A DNA stretch of 64,000 bases. It comes from Psychroserpens burtonensis DSM 12212. Lineage in GTDB: Bacteria; Bacteroidota; Bacteroidia; Flavobacteriales; Flavobacteriaceae. Location: the NCBI RefSeq assembly GCF_000425305.1, contig NZ_AUDE01000009.1, forward strand, positions 62,001 through 126,000, in the 5' to 3' direction. The notes beneath the pieces were generated by a model. That model was not told the origin of the DNA and made no database searches. It saw only the letters and a program-made list of their open reading frames with translations. The position numbers were made by a program, and so were the translations under genes. Below, one piece after another: positions 1 to 8,869 of this stretch (the first letter of the stretch is position 1; each line of letters starts with the position of its first letter).

Positions 1-263
1 TTTAGTACTGTAAAAGGAGAAAGGAGATGTTCAAAAATTTCAAATGCTGTAACGACTTCATTTTGAGAATTTTTAATTTCCGAAGTATTAATATCTAAAT
101 CTATTCCTGAAGTATTCTTAACAGTGTAACCATGAGATTTTAAAATATCTGATAACGGATTCTCAATACCTAAATCTAATATAGATTGGGAAGTATCAAT
201 ATGTTGCTTTAAAAATTCAACGGTATGCTTAAATCGTTTGTTTGGAAATGTGTTTTCGTACAT
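1..263 (-). CDS. SAM-dependent methyltransferase, N-terminal fragment (runs off window)
   Basis: The minus strand is open from an ATG at 263 to the window edge, giving 87 residues. Residues 28-34 (ILDLGIE) resemble the SAM-binding motif I of class I methyltransferases (usually LDLGCG), here without the Cys-Gly ending. Residues 69-83 (EVVTAFEIFEHLLSP) look like the acidic post-motif region in which an E-x-x-E-H pattern is common. The substrate cannot be judged from this fragment. The gene lies 33 bp downstream of the KAS III-like gene on the same strand, so the two are probably co-transcribed. The rest of the gene lies outside the window. The methyltransferase call rests on the motif pattern only. 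Confidence 0.7.
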   Translation of the reverse strand, partial: MYENTFPNKRFKHTVEFLKQHIDTSQSILDLGIENPLSDILKSHGYTVKNTSGIDLDINTSEIKNSQNEVVTAFEIFEHLLSPFTVL

Positions 264-296
264 ATTACTTTTCCGTAGAAATAATTTTTTTGATAA

Positions 297-1355
297 TTAT
301 TGCTTATAAACAATCGCATTAATATTCATTCCGGCACCAACACTGGCAAACATAATGACATCACCTTTGTTAATGTTATGGTCTTTTAGCTCACCTTTCA
401 AAATCATATCATATAATGTAGGAACCGTCGCTACACTAGAATTACCAAGTAAATTAATTGTCATTGGCATGACGTCTTTTGGCATGTCCATATCATGAAG
501 TTTGTAAAAACGTTTTACAATAGCTTCGTCCATTTTTTCGTTAGCCTGATGAATCAATACTTTTTTCACATCTTTAATAGAGTAATCACTTTTATCTAAA
601 CAGGCTTTTAAAGCTAAAGGCACATTAGTCAATGCGAATTCATAAATTTTACGACCGTACATTTTAATGTATTTACGTTGGTCTGTGTTTTCTGGTTTAT
701 TAGTTTTACCAAAGAAGATAAAATGAGCTTCATCTAGTGCAAAGGTCGCTGTTTCGTGAGTGAGAATTCCGCCTTCTTCAGTAGATTCTTCAATAATAAC
801 TGCTCCTGCACCATCACTGTAGATCATAGAGTCACGGTCATGTTTATCAACAACACGAGACAAAGTTTCACTTCCAATGACTAAACAGCGTTTAGCTATC
901 CCAGATGCAATAAAAGCTTTTGCTTGGATGACACCTTCAATCCAACCAGGACATCCAAATAATAGATCATAACCAACACATCTAGGGTTAGCAATTTTTA
1001 GTAAATGCTTAACTCTTGATGCTATACTTGGTACAGTATCGCTTTGTTGTGTGTTATACGTAACGTCACCATAATTATGAGCAACAATAATATAGTCTAA
1101 TGTTTCTTTATCGATTTTGGCATCTGCAATAGCTTTTTCTGCAGCATAAAATGCGATGTCAGAATTTAATAATTCTGGCTTTATATAACGTCGTTCTTGG
1201 ATGCCAGTTATTGCTTTAAATTTCTCAACAATAACTTCATTTGGGCTATTAATGGTAGAGCCGTCTAAATTTAAAAACTCGTGATTATAGAAATTTTCAT
1301 TTTTTTGAATTCGACTAGGAATAAAGCTTCCGGTACCAGTTATTTTTATACTCAT
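297..1355 (-). CDS. beta-ketoacyl-ACP synthase III family protein (FabH-like)
   Basis: This is a thiolase-fold condensing enzyme of 352 residues when started at the ATG at 1355 (MSIKITGTGSFIP). An upstream in-frame start at 1394 would add 13 residues that are not family-like. The catalytic Cys-His-Asn triad of the KAS III family is visible: Cys135 in FGCPGW, His269 in IHQAN and Asn305 in LLGNSS. FabH normally condenses acetyl-CoA with malonyl-ACP to start fatty acid synthesis. The divergent Cys context suggests a paralogue used for another acyl starter or product, not necessarily the housekeeping FabH. It sits between gcvP and a methyltransferase, all on the minus strand. Family assignment is secure; exact substrate is unknown. 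Confidence 0.88.
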   Translation of the reverse strand: MSIKITGTGSFIPSRIQKNENFYNHEFLNLDGSTINSPNEVIVEKFKAITGIQERRYIKPELLNSDIAFYAAEKAIADAKIDKETLDYIIVAHNYGDVTYNTQQSDTVPSIASRVKHLLKIANPRCVGYDLLFGCPGWIEGVIQAKAFIASGIAKRCLVIGSETLSRVVDKHDRDSMIYSDGAGAVIIEESTEEGGILTHETATFALDEAHFIFFGKTNKPENTDQRKYIKMYGRKIYEFALTNVPLALKACLDKSDYSIKDVKKVLIHQANEKMDEAIVKRFYKLHDMDMPKDVMPMTINLLGNSSVATVPTLYDMILKGELKDHNINKGDVIMFASVGAGMNINAIVYKQ

Positions 1356-1461
1356 AAATTGGGATTTCCTTTTACTAAGAAATAAACAAGGCAATATACT
1401 AATAGTTCTTCAAATGTTAATTTTACTACCTTGTTATTTTACGATGTTCAAACCTCTAAAA

Positions 1462-4314
1462 TTATACTTCTTCCATGTAGGCTTCAATTGGCGCGCAAGT
1501 GCAGACAAGGTTTCTGTCACCATAGGCATCGTCAACACGACGAACACTAGGCCAAAATTTATTATCCCTAACATACTCTAATGGGAATGCAGCGTGCTGA
1601 CGAGTATATGGTAATAACCATTCATTATCAGTAATCATAGCCAATGTATGTGGTGCATTTTTGAGTGTATTATTGTCATCCTCCTTTGAAATATCATCAA
1701 TTTCATGTTTAATGGCAATCATTGCATCACAAAAACGATCCATTTCTTGTTTGCTCTCACTTTCAGTAGGTTCAATCATCATGGTTCCAGCTACAGGAAA
1801 TGATACTGTTGGTGAGTGAAAACCATAATCTATTAATCGCTTAGCAATGTCTACAACTTCAATGCCGTGCTCTTTAAAAGGTCTGCAATCGATAATCATT
1901 TCATGAGCAGCGCGTCCGCGTTCTCCTGAATATAAAGTTTCAAAAGAACCTTCAAGGCGTTTCTTAATATAGTTGGCATTAAGAATGGCAACTTCGGTAG
2001 ATCTCTTTAAACCTGAAGCACCTAACATTTTTATATATCCGTAAGAAATCAAACACGCTAAAGACGAACCAAAAGGTGCAGCAGATATAGCTGTGATTGC
2101 TTGGTCTCCCCCTGTTTTTATTAATGGATTTCCTGGTAAGAAAGGAACGAGTTGTTTTGCAACGCAAATTGGTCCAACACCTGGTCCACCTCCACCATGA
2201 GGAATAGCAAACGTTTTATGTAAATTTAGATGACAAACATCTGCTCCAATGTTTCCAGGATTTGTTAATCCTACTTGAGCATTCATATTGGCACCATCCA
2301 TATAAACTTGTCCGCCATTATCATGAATAATCTGTGTGATTTCTTTAATTGCAGATTCGTAAACGCCATGAGTTGATGGGTACGTGATCATTAATGCAGA
2401 TAGATTATCTTTATGTAATTCTGCTTTTTCACGTAAATCGTCAACATCAATATTACCATCTTCCGATGATTTTATAACCACAACTTTCATTCCTGCCATA
2501 ACTGCACTTGCAGGATTAGTTCCATGAGCAGAAGAAGGAATTATACAAATGTTTCTATGATGGTCATCACGAGATTCATGGTAAGCTCTAATAACCATTA
2601 GGCCTGCAAATTCTCCTTGAGCACCAGAGTTTGGTTGTAAAGAAGTGCCTGCAAAACCAGTGATTTCTGTGAGTTGGTCTTCTAGAGCTCGAAGTACTTT
2701 ATGATATCCTTTTGCTTGATTAACTGGTACGAATGGGTGAATTTTACCCCATTTAAACCAACTTAATGGCAGCATTTCGGCAGCTGCATTTAATTTCATA
2801 GTACAAGAGCCCAATGAAATCATAGAGTGATTTAATGATAAATCTTTTCGCTCTAAGTTTTTGATATAACGCATCAATTCAGTTTCGGAATGATGAGAAT
2901 TAAATACAGGTTCTTTTAAAAATGTAGTATGACGTTTTAGGTTCCCTTCGATACTATTTCCTTCAGAAATTTTAGAAATCACAATCGTATCTTTTTTAAT
3001 GCTTTTAGCAAAAATGGAGACTATTGTATTTAAGTCTTCAATTGTAGCAGTTTCATTTAAAGAGATGGTTACACTATCTTTACTAGGATAGTAAAAATTC
3101 ATTTTATTTTTTAAAGCAATTTTTCTAATCGCTTTTGCATCTGCCTTAATATGAAGGGTATCAAAGAACGATGTATTTGTTTGTTCAAAACCTAAATCTT
3201 CGAGTGCGTTGGCAAGAGTTGTTGCTTTGTCATAAATTTTGTTGGCGATAAACTCTAAGCCTTTTGGTCCATGATAAACAGCGTACATACCAGCCATTAC
3301 TGCTAATAATACCTGAGCAGTGCAAATATTTGATGTCGCTTTGTCACGTTTAATATGTTGCTCACGAGTTTGCAAAGCCATACGTAAGGCTCTATTGCCA
3401 TTTAAGTCTTTAGTTACTCCTATAATACGTCCTGGTAAATCTCGTTTATAAGCGGTTTTTGTAGCAAAATATGCGGCATGAGGTCCTCCATAACCCATTG
3501 GGATTCCAAAACGTTGTGTGGTACCAAGAACGACATCTGCACCAAATTTACCTGGAGCTTCTAATTTGATAAGACTCATAATATCGGCGGCGACAGCAAC
3601 TTTTATTCTAGATGCATTTGCTTTCTCAATGAACGTTTTAATATCGGTTATTTGACCGTGTTTACCAGGATACTGTAAAATGGCACCAAAATATTCCGTA
3701 GAAAAATCAAAATCAGATTCGCTTCCAATTACGAGCTCAATTCCAATTGGTGTTGCTCTAGTTTGCAATAGCGACAATGTTTGAGGTAGTATGTTTTCTG
3801 AAACGAAAAACTTATTAATACCAGTCTTCTTTTGGTCTCTCTCTCTAACGGCAAACAATAAACTCATAGCTTCTGCGGCAGCAGTACTTTCGTCAAGTAA
3901 AGACGCATTGGCAATTTCCATACCTGTGAGGTCAGTGACCATCGTTTGGAAATTTAAAAGGGCTTCTAAACGTCCTTGAGCAATTTCTGCTTGATAAGGC
4001 GTATATGCAGTGTACCAACCTGGGTTTTCTAAAACATTACGCTGTATCACTGCAGGTAAAATAGTAGGATGATACCCTAAACCAATATAGGTTTTATAAA
4101 CTTTATTCTTTTTTGATAAATCATAAATATGCAGCAAATATTCTTGTTCACTCATTGGTGCGTCAAGATCTAAATCTGATTTTAAACGAATTCCATTGGG
4201 TATAGTTTCATGGATTAATTGCTCCATAGAGTCCACCCCAATTATTTGTAACATTAGTTTTTGATCCGCTTCTCTAGGACCAATATGACGTAGTGAAAAA
4301 TCTTCTGTATTCAT
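1462..4314 (-). CDS. gcvP: glycine dehydrogenase (decarboxylating), P protein of the glycine cleavage system
   Basis: The 950-residue product is full length for the single-chain (fused alpha/beta) P protein. It decarboxylates glycine with pyridoxal phosphate and passes the aminomethyl group to the lipoyl arm of GcvH in the cytoplasm. The N-terminus (FSLRHIGPREAD) is the usual P-protein start. The PLP-binding lysine lies in HLNLHKTFAIPHGGGGPG near residue 700. The C-terminus (CTCAPIEAYMEEV) is intact. No gcvT or gcvH is nearby, so the operon is scattered, as is common in Flavobacteriaceae. A TAnnTTTG -7 box lies about 29 bp before the ATG, leaving a leader too short for a glycine riboswitch. 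Confidence 0.98.
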   Translation of the reverse strand: MNTEDFSLRHIGPREADQKLMLQIIGVDSMEQLIHETIPNGIRLKSDLDLDAPMSEQEYLLHIYDLSKKNKVYKTYIGLGYHPTILPAVIQRNVLENPGWYTAYTPYQAEIAQGRLEALLNFQTMVTDLTGMEIANASLLDESTAAAEAMSLLFAVRERDQKKTGINKFFVSENILPQTLSLLQTRATPIGIELVIGSESDFDFSTEYFGAILQYPGKHGQITDIKTFIEKANASRIKVAVAADIMSLIKLEAPGKFGADVVLGTTQRFGIPMGYGGPHAAYFATKTAYKRDLPGRIIGVTKDLNGNRALRMALQTREQHIKRDKATSNICTAQVLLAVMAGMYAVYHGPKGLEFIANKIYDKATTLANALEDLGFEQTNTSFFDTLHIKADAKAIRKIALKNKMNFYYPSKDSVTISLNETATIEDLNTIVSIFAKSIKKDTIVISKISEGNSIEGNLKRHTTFLKEPVFNSHHSETELMRYIKNLERKDLSLNHSMISLGSCTMKLNAAAEMLPLSWFKWGKIHPFVPVNQAKGYHKVLRALEDQLTEITGFAGTSLQPNSGAQGEFAGLMVIRAYHESRDDHHRNICIIPSSAHGTNPASAVMAGMKVVVIKSSEDGNIDVDDLREKAELHKDNLSALMITYPSTHGVYESAIKEITQIIHDNGGQVYMDGANMNAQVGLTNPGNIGADVCHLNLHKTFAIPHGGGGPGVGPICVAKQLVPFLPGNPLIKTGGDQAITAISAAPFGSSLACLISYGYIKMLGASGLKRSTEVAILNANYIKKRLEGSFETLYSGERGRAAHEMIIDCRPFKEHGIEVVDIAKRLIDYGFHSPTVSFPVAGTMMIEPTESESKQEMDRFCDAMIAIKHEIDDISKEDDNNTLKNAPHTLAMITDNEWLLPYTRQHAAFPLEYVRDNKFWPSVRRVDDAYGDRNLVCTCAPIEAYMEEV

Positions 4315-4342
4315 TCAATTATTTAAGTTGTGTTTTGTTTTG

Positions 4343-4350
4343 CAAAATTA
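4343..4350 (-). promoter_or_regulatory. gcvP promoter -7 element
   Basis: Read on the minus strand the box is TAATTTTG, matching the Bacteroidota -7 consensus TAnnTTTG. It lies 28 bp upstream of the gcvP start codon. No clear -33 TTG is seen at the usual 17-23 bp spacing. Confidence 0.5.
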
Positions 4351-4424
4351 AGGAAATAATGAGCCTTAGTTGTTAATGAAAATGAAACTTTTCAACCAAA
4401 ATAATGGTTTATTAACAGTTTGAT

Positions 4425-4432
4425 TATTTTTG
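4425..4432 (+). promoter_or_regulatory. -7 element immediately before the UbiA-like gene
   Basis: TATTTTTG matches the Bacteroidota -7 consensus and ends only 4 bp before the ATG at 4437. If used, transcription would begin at or next to the start codon and the mRNA would be leaderless. No convincing -33 element is visible. Confidence 0.4.
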
Positions 4433-4436
4433 TACA

Positions 4437-5270
4437 ATGCGAGTCCTTAAAATATTTTTAGATTTTTACATTAATAGCAGTATTCACGTGGCTTTAGCAG
4501 TATATGCTTTATCTTGTTTGACCTTGCTACAATTTGATATTCCATATGATGAAAATGTGCTCAATTTTATTTTTTTTGCGTCTATAACTGGATACAATTT
4601 TGTGAAGTATTTTGGATTGGCAAAATTTCATCACCGAGGTTTGGCGCAGTGGTTAAAAACTATTCAAGTATTTTCTGGAATCTGTTTTATAATAATGACT
4701 TATTATGCACTTAAGTTAGAACTAAAGACATTACTTTATATTGGTTTTTTTGGATTGGCAACTTTTTTATATGCGATACCTATAATTCCTAAAAAAATCT
4801 TCATTGATAAGCAAAAGAATTTACGAAGTATTGGTGGTCTTAAAGTGTATATTATTGCAATAATATGGGCAGGTGTTTCTGTTTTCTTACCATTGTTTAA
4901 CAATCAATTTAAAATTACAGATGATGTCATTATCACTGCTTTTCAGCGTTTTCTTTTTGTTTTGGTGTTGATGCTTCCGTTTGAGATTAGAGATTTAAAT
5001 TATGATGGTTTGAAACTGGCAACCATTCCTCAGAAAATAGGAGTAAAGCAAACTAAGCTAGTCGGCATGTTACTATTAGTTCTATTTTATGCATTGAATT
5101 ATTATAAAGACGACCTCAATATTAGAAGTTTATTGAGTTCTTTAATTATTTCGTCAATCACACTATTGTTTTTAGTGTTTGCGAAACAAAATCAAAACAG
5201 CTATTATAGTGCGTTTTGGGTAGAGAGTTTACCACTAATATGGTTAGGAATATTATTTATGCTTAGCTAA
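4437..5270 (+). CDS. UbiA prenyltransferase-like integral membrane protein, first aspartate motif degenerate
   Basis: A 277-residue, strongly hydrophobic protein with about eight predicted membrane segments. The second UbiA-like motif is recognisable around residues 180-205 (FEIRDLNYDGLKLATIPQKIG), echoing the D-x-x-x-D...T-x-P-x-x-x-G pattern that binds Mg-diphosphate. The first motif, normally N-D-x-x-D, appears as YNFVKYFGLAKFHH with no aspartates. UbiA enzymes attach prenyl chains to aromatic acceptors such as menaquinone or haem O precursors. Loss of the first motif makes a classical prenyl transfer doubtful. The gene diverges from gcvP, and its 3' end overlaps the convergent anti-sigma-like gene by 18 bp. 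Confidence 0.6.
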   Translation: MRVLKIFLDFYINSSIHVALAVYALSCLTLLQFDIPYDENVLNFIFFASITGYNFVKYFGLAKFHHRGLAQWLKTIQVFSGICFIIMTYYALKLELKTLLYIGFFGLATFLYAIPIIPKKIFIDKQKNLRSIGGLKVYIIAIIWAGVSVFLPLFNNQFKITDDVIITAFQRFLFVLVLMLPFEIRDLNYDGLKLATIPQKIGVKQTKLVGMLLLVLFYALNYYKDDLNIRSLLSSLIISSITLLFLVFAKQNQNSYYSAFWVESLPLIWLGILFMLS

Positions 5271-5504
5271 TTCTTTTTCAAAAGCTGTCCTTAAATTTTC
5301 TTTAGAAATGGGATCTAAATTTACAGGACTTTTAATCATAAGTTTAGTCAAATTCGCATTGTTCTTTGAGTATTTTCTACAAACTTTACAATAAATAAGG
5401 TGTATATTTAATAAGAATTTCTCCCACAACGTTGCCTCCTTATATTGTGTTTTATCACAGACATGATTTGCTTCTTTGCAAAGGATTATAATTTTATTAC
5501 CCAT
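5253..5504 (-). CDS. small cysteine/histidine protein, probable anti-sigma factor
   Basis: This 83-residue protein starts 1 bp after the stop of the ECF sigma factor gene on the same strand, so translation is almost certainly coupled. It has Cys and His residues arranged as C-x5-H-x2-C near the N-terminus (CKEANHVC) and a second pair CKVC near residue 40. This is reminiscent of zinc-binding anti-sigma (HC2-like) domains, though the spacing is not canonical. There is no membrane segment, so it would act in the cytoplasm. By position and composition it probably binds and restrains the upstream sigma factor. The family match is weak and the role is inferred mostly from context. Confidence 0.65.
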   Translation of the reverse strand: MGNKIIILCKEANHVCDKTQYKEATLWEKFLLNIHLIYCKVCRKYSKNNANLTKLMIKSPVNLDPISKENLRTAFEKELAKHK

Positions 5505-5505
5505 T

Positions 5506-6057
5506 TTAAAACCAATTTTTTTCCAGGCAACTTGCCATAGCCGTTCGTGCTCTATGTATAATTACCCAAAGATTAGACGCAGTAATATTTAATTCATTAC
5601 ATATAGCTTCGGTTTCGTAATTTAATATTGTTTTCATCTCAAAAACTTGGGCTTGTTTTGATGGAAGTTTTTTTAAGCAGTTGTCGATTGCTAAACCTAA
5701 CTCTGTATTTTCGATCGTATCCTCTGCAGTTTTATCAAAAGGATCTGCAACACGCTCTTCTAACCAATCACCTTCGTTTTCTTCGCTATTGTAGGATATT
5801 CTAACTTCCGCTTTACCTTTATTAGAGTTGATTTTACGGTAGTGATCTATAATTTTTCTTTTTAATATCGAAATGAGCCACGTGCGTTCACTGGCTTCTG
5901 CTTTAAAATTCTTCATAGATTTTAAACCAGCTACAAAAGTATCTTGAACTAAATCTTTAGCTTTTTCACTGTCATTGACACGAGTAATCGTGTAATTAAA
6001 AAGATAATCCGAATAGCGATTAATCCATTGATTAGGATCGATAGTGTGTTTTGGCAT
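5506..6057 (-). CDS. ECF-type RNA polymerase sigma factor
   Basis: The 183-residue product has the two-domain layout of extracytoplasmic-function sigma factors. Region 2 spans about residues 10-80 (YLFNYTITRVNDSEKAKDLVQDTFVAGL, with the core-binding A-x-D-L-V-Q-D-T-F signature). Region 4 spans about residues 125-178 (LPSKQAQVFEMK followed by a helix-turn-helix with ETEAICNELNITASNLWV). It directs RNA polymerase to a specific promoter set. It is followed at once by a small Cys/His protein likely to be its anti-sigma factor and lies 60 bp downstream of the YqjF-like gene. The cluster with a DCC protein, epimerase and GbsR regulator suggests a stress response, but no target is visible. Confidence 0.92.
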   Translation of the reverse strand: MPKHTIDPNQWINRYSDYLFNYTITRVNDSEKAKDLVQDTFVAGLKSMKNFKAEASERTWLISILKRKIIDHYRKINSNKGKAEVRISYNSEENEGDWLEERVADPFDKTAEDTIENTELGLAIDNCLKKLPSKQAQVFEMKTILNYETEAICNELNITASNLWVIIHRARTAMASCLEKNWF

Positions 6058-6117
6058 TTGTTTATCTAAACAATTTCATTTCAAAAATAACCTAAAAAAT
6101 TGATTTTATCGAAAGTA

Positions 6118-6816
6118 TTACTTGTGGATTGTTTTTTTGTTTTTCACACTAGCTTTAGAGCCTTCAGCAAGAATAACAGAGGTTGGTATTACGTTTTCTA
6201 AGTGTTTAAATTGAGATCCATAGTTGCCTTCAAAGTCTATATTAACAACATAATTATTAACTTTTAATTGACGCCAAGAAGGATGTACAACTTCATATTC
6301 AAAAGTTTTGGTTTTGTATTTCGTGTAACCAAAATAATGCTCTGTAATAAATTGTTCTTCTGAGTTTTCGGGGATTGAAGAAAACTCAGTTGCTGTTTCC
6401 ACTGAAATAGATTGCCACTTATTTTTTAGTTTCCATTGGTATTCAAAGTTTTTAGAATTGTCATTCTCTGACCAATGATGCTTCATTTTGGCAGTGTAAT
6501 AATGCTCGTGATACAATGAATTGGCTACTAAGGTGATTAGTGGTTTAGGAACTATTTCTTTAATAAAAACAACTCCTCGTTCGCCATTGCGTTGCACATA
6601 AAATCTAAGATTTACTTCTTCGAAATTGACGTGAAAGGGTAATTTTATACCTAATACTTTAGTGTCCATAAATAGAAATCCAACAATACTTACAAAGTAT
6701 TTTCCGTTGTAACTATCTAGTGTTGTTCCCATTGGAAGTAAGGGTTCTAAGATCTTAGGATCCACTTCATAATTGATGAGTATTAAGTTTTTCCAGTAGG
6801 CTTCTAAAAATGTCAT
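6118..6816 (-). CDS. YqjF family protein (DUF2071)
   Basis: A 232-residue soluble protein. The N-terminal pattern W-x-x-L-x-x-x-N-Y-E-V-D-P-x-x-L-x-P-L-L-P is typical of the DUF2071/YqjF family, and the family's central F-x-E-V-N-L-R-x-Y-V strand is present (FEEVNLRFYVQR, about residues 63-74). The biochemical role of the family is not established; it adopts an acetoacetate decarboxylase-like fold. The gene starts 5 bp after the epimerase gene ends, so the two are in one operon. No signal peptide or membrane segment is seen. Family call is confident; function unknown. Confidence 0.8.
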   Translation of the reverse strand: MTFLEAYWKNLILINYEVDPKILEPLLPMGTTLDSYNGKYFVSIVGFLFMDTKVLGIKLPFHVNFEEVNLRFYVQRNGERGVVFIKEIVPKPLITLVANSLYHEHYYTAKMKHHWSENDNSKNFEYQWKLKNKWQSISVETATEFSSIPENSEEQFITEHYFGYTKYKTKTFEYEVVHPSWRQLKVNNYVVNIDFEGNYGSQFKHLENVIPTSVILAEGSKASVKNKKTIHK

Positions 6817-6821
6817 AATAT

Positions 6822-7721
6822 TTAGTTTATAAGGTTATCTAATGCGATTTCTATATCTGAATGAATGAATTTAAATTCGTTTTCTAATAGTCGTTCTGGG
6901 ATTACATTTCTACTTTTCATAACCAATTCTGGCTCTGTACCAATGAGTTTTGCTCCAAGTTTGATTAACCATTCGGGATGCGAAATTCCAAAAGGTATGT
7001 TCATCACTTTTCTAAAAGATGTCATTAAGGTTTTATTATTAGTTGGAGTGGGTACTGCTAAATTAAAATTGCCATCTAACGCGTCATTCACAATTAAAAA
7101 GTCAATAGCCCTTGCGAAATCTAACTCATGAATCCAACTTATTTTTTGATTTCCAGAAGCTTGTTTTCCTCCTAAACCAAATTTAACTAAGTTTTTTAAA
7201 GGCTCAGTTGCTCCACCATGTTTTCCCATAACAATAGATGTGCGTAATGCAATTTTTCTGGTTTTAGGATTGGTAACAGAGTAAAACGCTTTCTCCCATG
7301 ACTTAGCAATATTCATTGAGAAATCATCACCAATCTCACCCATTTTTTCAGTCATTTGCAGATCTGTAGAATGTCTGTAAATTGTAGCAGTTGAGGAGTT
7401 AAACCAAACCTCTGGTGGGTCTTCACAAAGATTAATAGCTAATCCTAATGCATGTGTAGAATCTATACGGGAGTTAAGGATTTGTTGTTTATTGTCTTCG
7501 TTATATCTACAGTCAACAGACTTTCCTGTAAGATTGATTAACACATCTGTTTGTTCTAGAATTGTTGTCCAATCTTCAAGATCTTTAGCATTCCAGTAGA
7601 TATCATTTTTACGCTGTACTGTTCGTGTTAAAATATAAACATGGTCTCCTTTTTTTGTAAAGTAGTCTTCTAGAATTTGTCCTAGAAATCCACTGCCTCC
7701 AGCTATTGTTATAGTTTTCAT
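6822..7721 (-). CDS. TIGR01777 family epimerase / SDR oxidoreductase
   Basis: The product is 299 residues from the ATG at 7721, chosen because it places the Rossmann motif GGSGFLGQ right after MKTITIA. An upstream start at 7751 would add ten residues. The extended short-chain dehydrogenase fold binds NAD(P). The C-terminal DUF1731 domain (NIPFGISHPEWLIKLGAKLIGTEPELV onward) is the hallmark of this family, which includes E. coli YfcH. The family is often annotated as a sugar-nucleotide epimerase or cell-division inhibitor without firm biochemical proof. It lies between the DCC membrane protein and YqjF on one strand, consistent with an operon. Confidence 0.88.
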   Translation of the reverse strand: MKTITIAGGSGFLGQILEDYFTKKGDHVYILTRTVQRKNDIYWNAKDLEDWTTILEQTDVLINLTGKSVDCRYNEDNKQQILNSRIDSTHALGLAINLCEDPPEVWFNSSTATIYRHSTDLQMTEKMGEIGDDFSMNIAKSWEKAFYSVTNPKTRKIALRTSIVMGKHGGATEPLKNLVKFGLGGKQASGNQKISWIHELDFARAIDFLIVNDALDGNFNLAVPTPTNNKTLMTSFRKVMNIPFGISHPEWLIKLGAKLIGTEPELVMKSRNVIPERLLENEFKFIHSDIEIALDNLIN

Positions 7722-7774
7722 GTGTAATATGTATTGTTTCTTAACGGTCATTTACTTGTAGTATGCGCGTTTCA

Positions 7775-8599
7775 TCAGTTTGAAATTATAATGGTTATTA
7801 AAATAAGTACTCTATAAACAACCCAAGTGTAAGAGAGAAAATTCGCTAATTTAAGTAATTTGACACGTCTAAAATGTTCTTTAAACATAATAAAGATCGT
7901 TATTCCAAACCCTATTAAAAAGATGATCTCATTAAGAGGAATCACTAGATTTATAAGTAGTAAAAGTAATAACATCAAACTACCTATAAGTGATACAGTC
8001 ATCAAATTTCCTAAGTAATTGACAATAGTTTTCTTATCCAATTTATAAAGGAGTATCCCTTGGAATACCAATTGACCAATGGTGATAAATCCTTCTCTTA
8101 TCAATGGTCCTTGAGGAAGTGTTGAGATCTGTTTGCCATAATAAAATAGAGTAAACATGGTAACGATTACTGAAAATAGTAAGTATAGTAATCTATAGGT
8201 CACATTAAATGTGGGTAAGCATTGTAAGTGTTCTAATTTGTTTTCTTGACTTGGAATAATCACTTTACGGTTATAAGAAATAAAGCTATAGAGTTTTTTT
8301 AATAGGAATTTTACGGGTTTTATGTGTCCTATTTTTTCAATAGTTGGAAATCTATAACCCAGTACTTTTAGTAAACTATCAATACCATATATTACCGTTT
8401 TATGTTTATTATCAACTAATGCAATTTCGTTAGATGCGCGTTTCACATCGATGAAATTTTGATTTTCTAAAGATATGGTGCTGAACGGTTGTCTTCCATT
8501 TTTATCTAGCATACCAGTTTTTATAAAACCAGAGGTATAGACCTGGCATAATGGGCAATCCTGATCGTAAAGGAGTGTGTGATTTTCTAGTGTTTTCAT
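7775..8599 (-). CDS. DCC thiol-disulfide oxidoreductase domain fused to a membrane region
   Basis: Residues 8-20 contain LLYDQDCPLCQVY, which carries the D-x-D-C-P-L-C signature of the DUF393/DCC family; the C-P-L-C pair is a thioredoxin-like redox centre. Residues 1-115 form the soluble domain. From about residue 125 to the end there are roughly five hydrophobic segments, so the redox domain is anchored in the inner membrane. At 274 residues it is about twice the size of a stand-alone DCC protein. It lies 53 bp before the epimerase gene. The membrane half is not recognised and might pass electrons or handle a lipid-soluble partner, but this is speculation. Confidence 0.78.
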   Translation of the reverse strand: MKTLENHTLLYDQDCPLCQVYTSGFIKTGMLDKNGRQPFSTISLENQNFIDVKRASNEIALVDNKHKTVIYGIDSLLKVLGYRFPTIEKIGHIKPVKFLLKKLYSFISYNRKVIIPSQENKLEHLQCLPTFNVTYRLLYLLFSVIVTMFTLFYYGKQISTLPQGPLIREGFITIGQLVFQGILLYKLDKKTIVNYLGNLMTVSLIGSLMLLLLLLINLVIPLNEIIFLIGFGITIFIMFKEHFRRVKLLKLANFLSYTWVVYRVLILITIIISN

Positions 8600-8869
8600 G
8601 CTACTGTTCTTTAAGTTTTAATATAAAGTGGTCGTGTGTTGCGTGTGTAGAACATCAATAAAACAGTTGTTTTTAGTACTGGTTTAGAAGGGTGTCTCGA
8701 TTGTCGAGGGCTTATAGAAAAGAATAATAAGTTGCTAGATGACATCCAACCCAATTTTATGATAATCACTGTGATGTTTGTAAGGTATATACCATATGTG
8801 AGGAGGCTATAATTTATTATTTTTTGTTTTAAACTTTCAGAAAATTTTGAAAGCATATTTTAAATTTTT
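8600..8869 (-). other. gap between GbsR and DCC genes holding a second operator-like palindrome and a doubtful 81-codon frame
   Basis: An open frame of 81 codons runs from 8856 to 8611 on the minus strand, 13 bp after the regulator gene and 11 bp before the DCC gene. Its first eleven codons are made almost entirely of a palindrome (8831-8856) that matches the one upstream of the regulator. Only the first 40 residues look protein-like (one hydrophobic stretch around residues 16-35); the remainder is low in coherence. I think the region is mainly regulatory, possibly with a decayed gene. A real small membrane protein cannot be excluded. Confidence 0.4.
8831..8856. promoter_or_regulatory. second operator-like palindrome, upstream of the DCC-epimerase-YqjF-sigma run
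   Basis: The left arm AAACTTTCA and the right core TTGAAAG are at the same spacing as in the palindrome at 9416-9443. The two 26-bp sites agree at 20 of 26 positions. This suggests one dimeric repressor, probably the adjacent GbsR protein, binds both. A downstream -7 box is not evident here. Confidence 0.5.

Noticed and set aside
4315-4436. Glycine riboswitch upstream of gcvP
   Set aside because: The predicted leader is only about 25 nt and no tandem aptamer fold fits.
8650-8820. Plus-strand frame with a G-C-L-D-C-R-G-L-I-E-K stretch, considered as a thioredoxin-like remnant
   Set aside because: No start codon follows the upstream in-frame stop before the stretch, and the similarity is too short to support.
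8611-8856. 81-codon open frame on the minus strand between the GbsR and DCC genes, treated as a normal gene
   Set aside because: Its start codon and first eleven codons are the operator-like palindrome, and the second half is not protein-like. Kept only as a doubtful frame.
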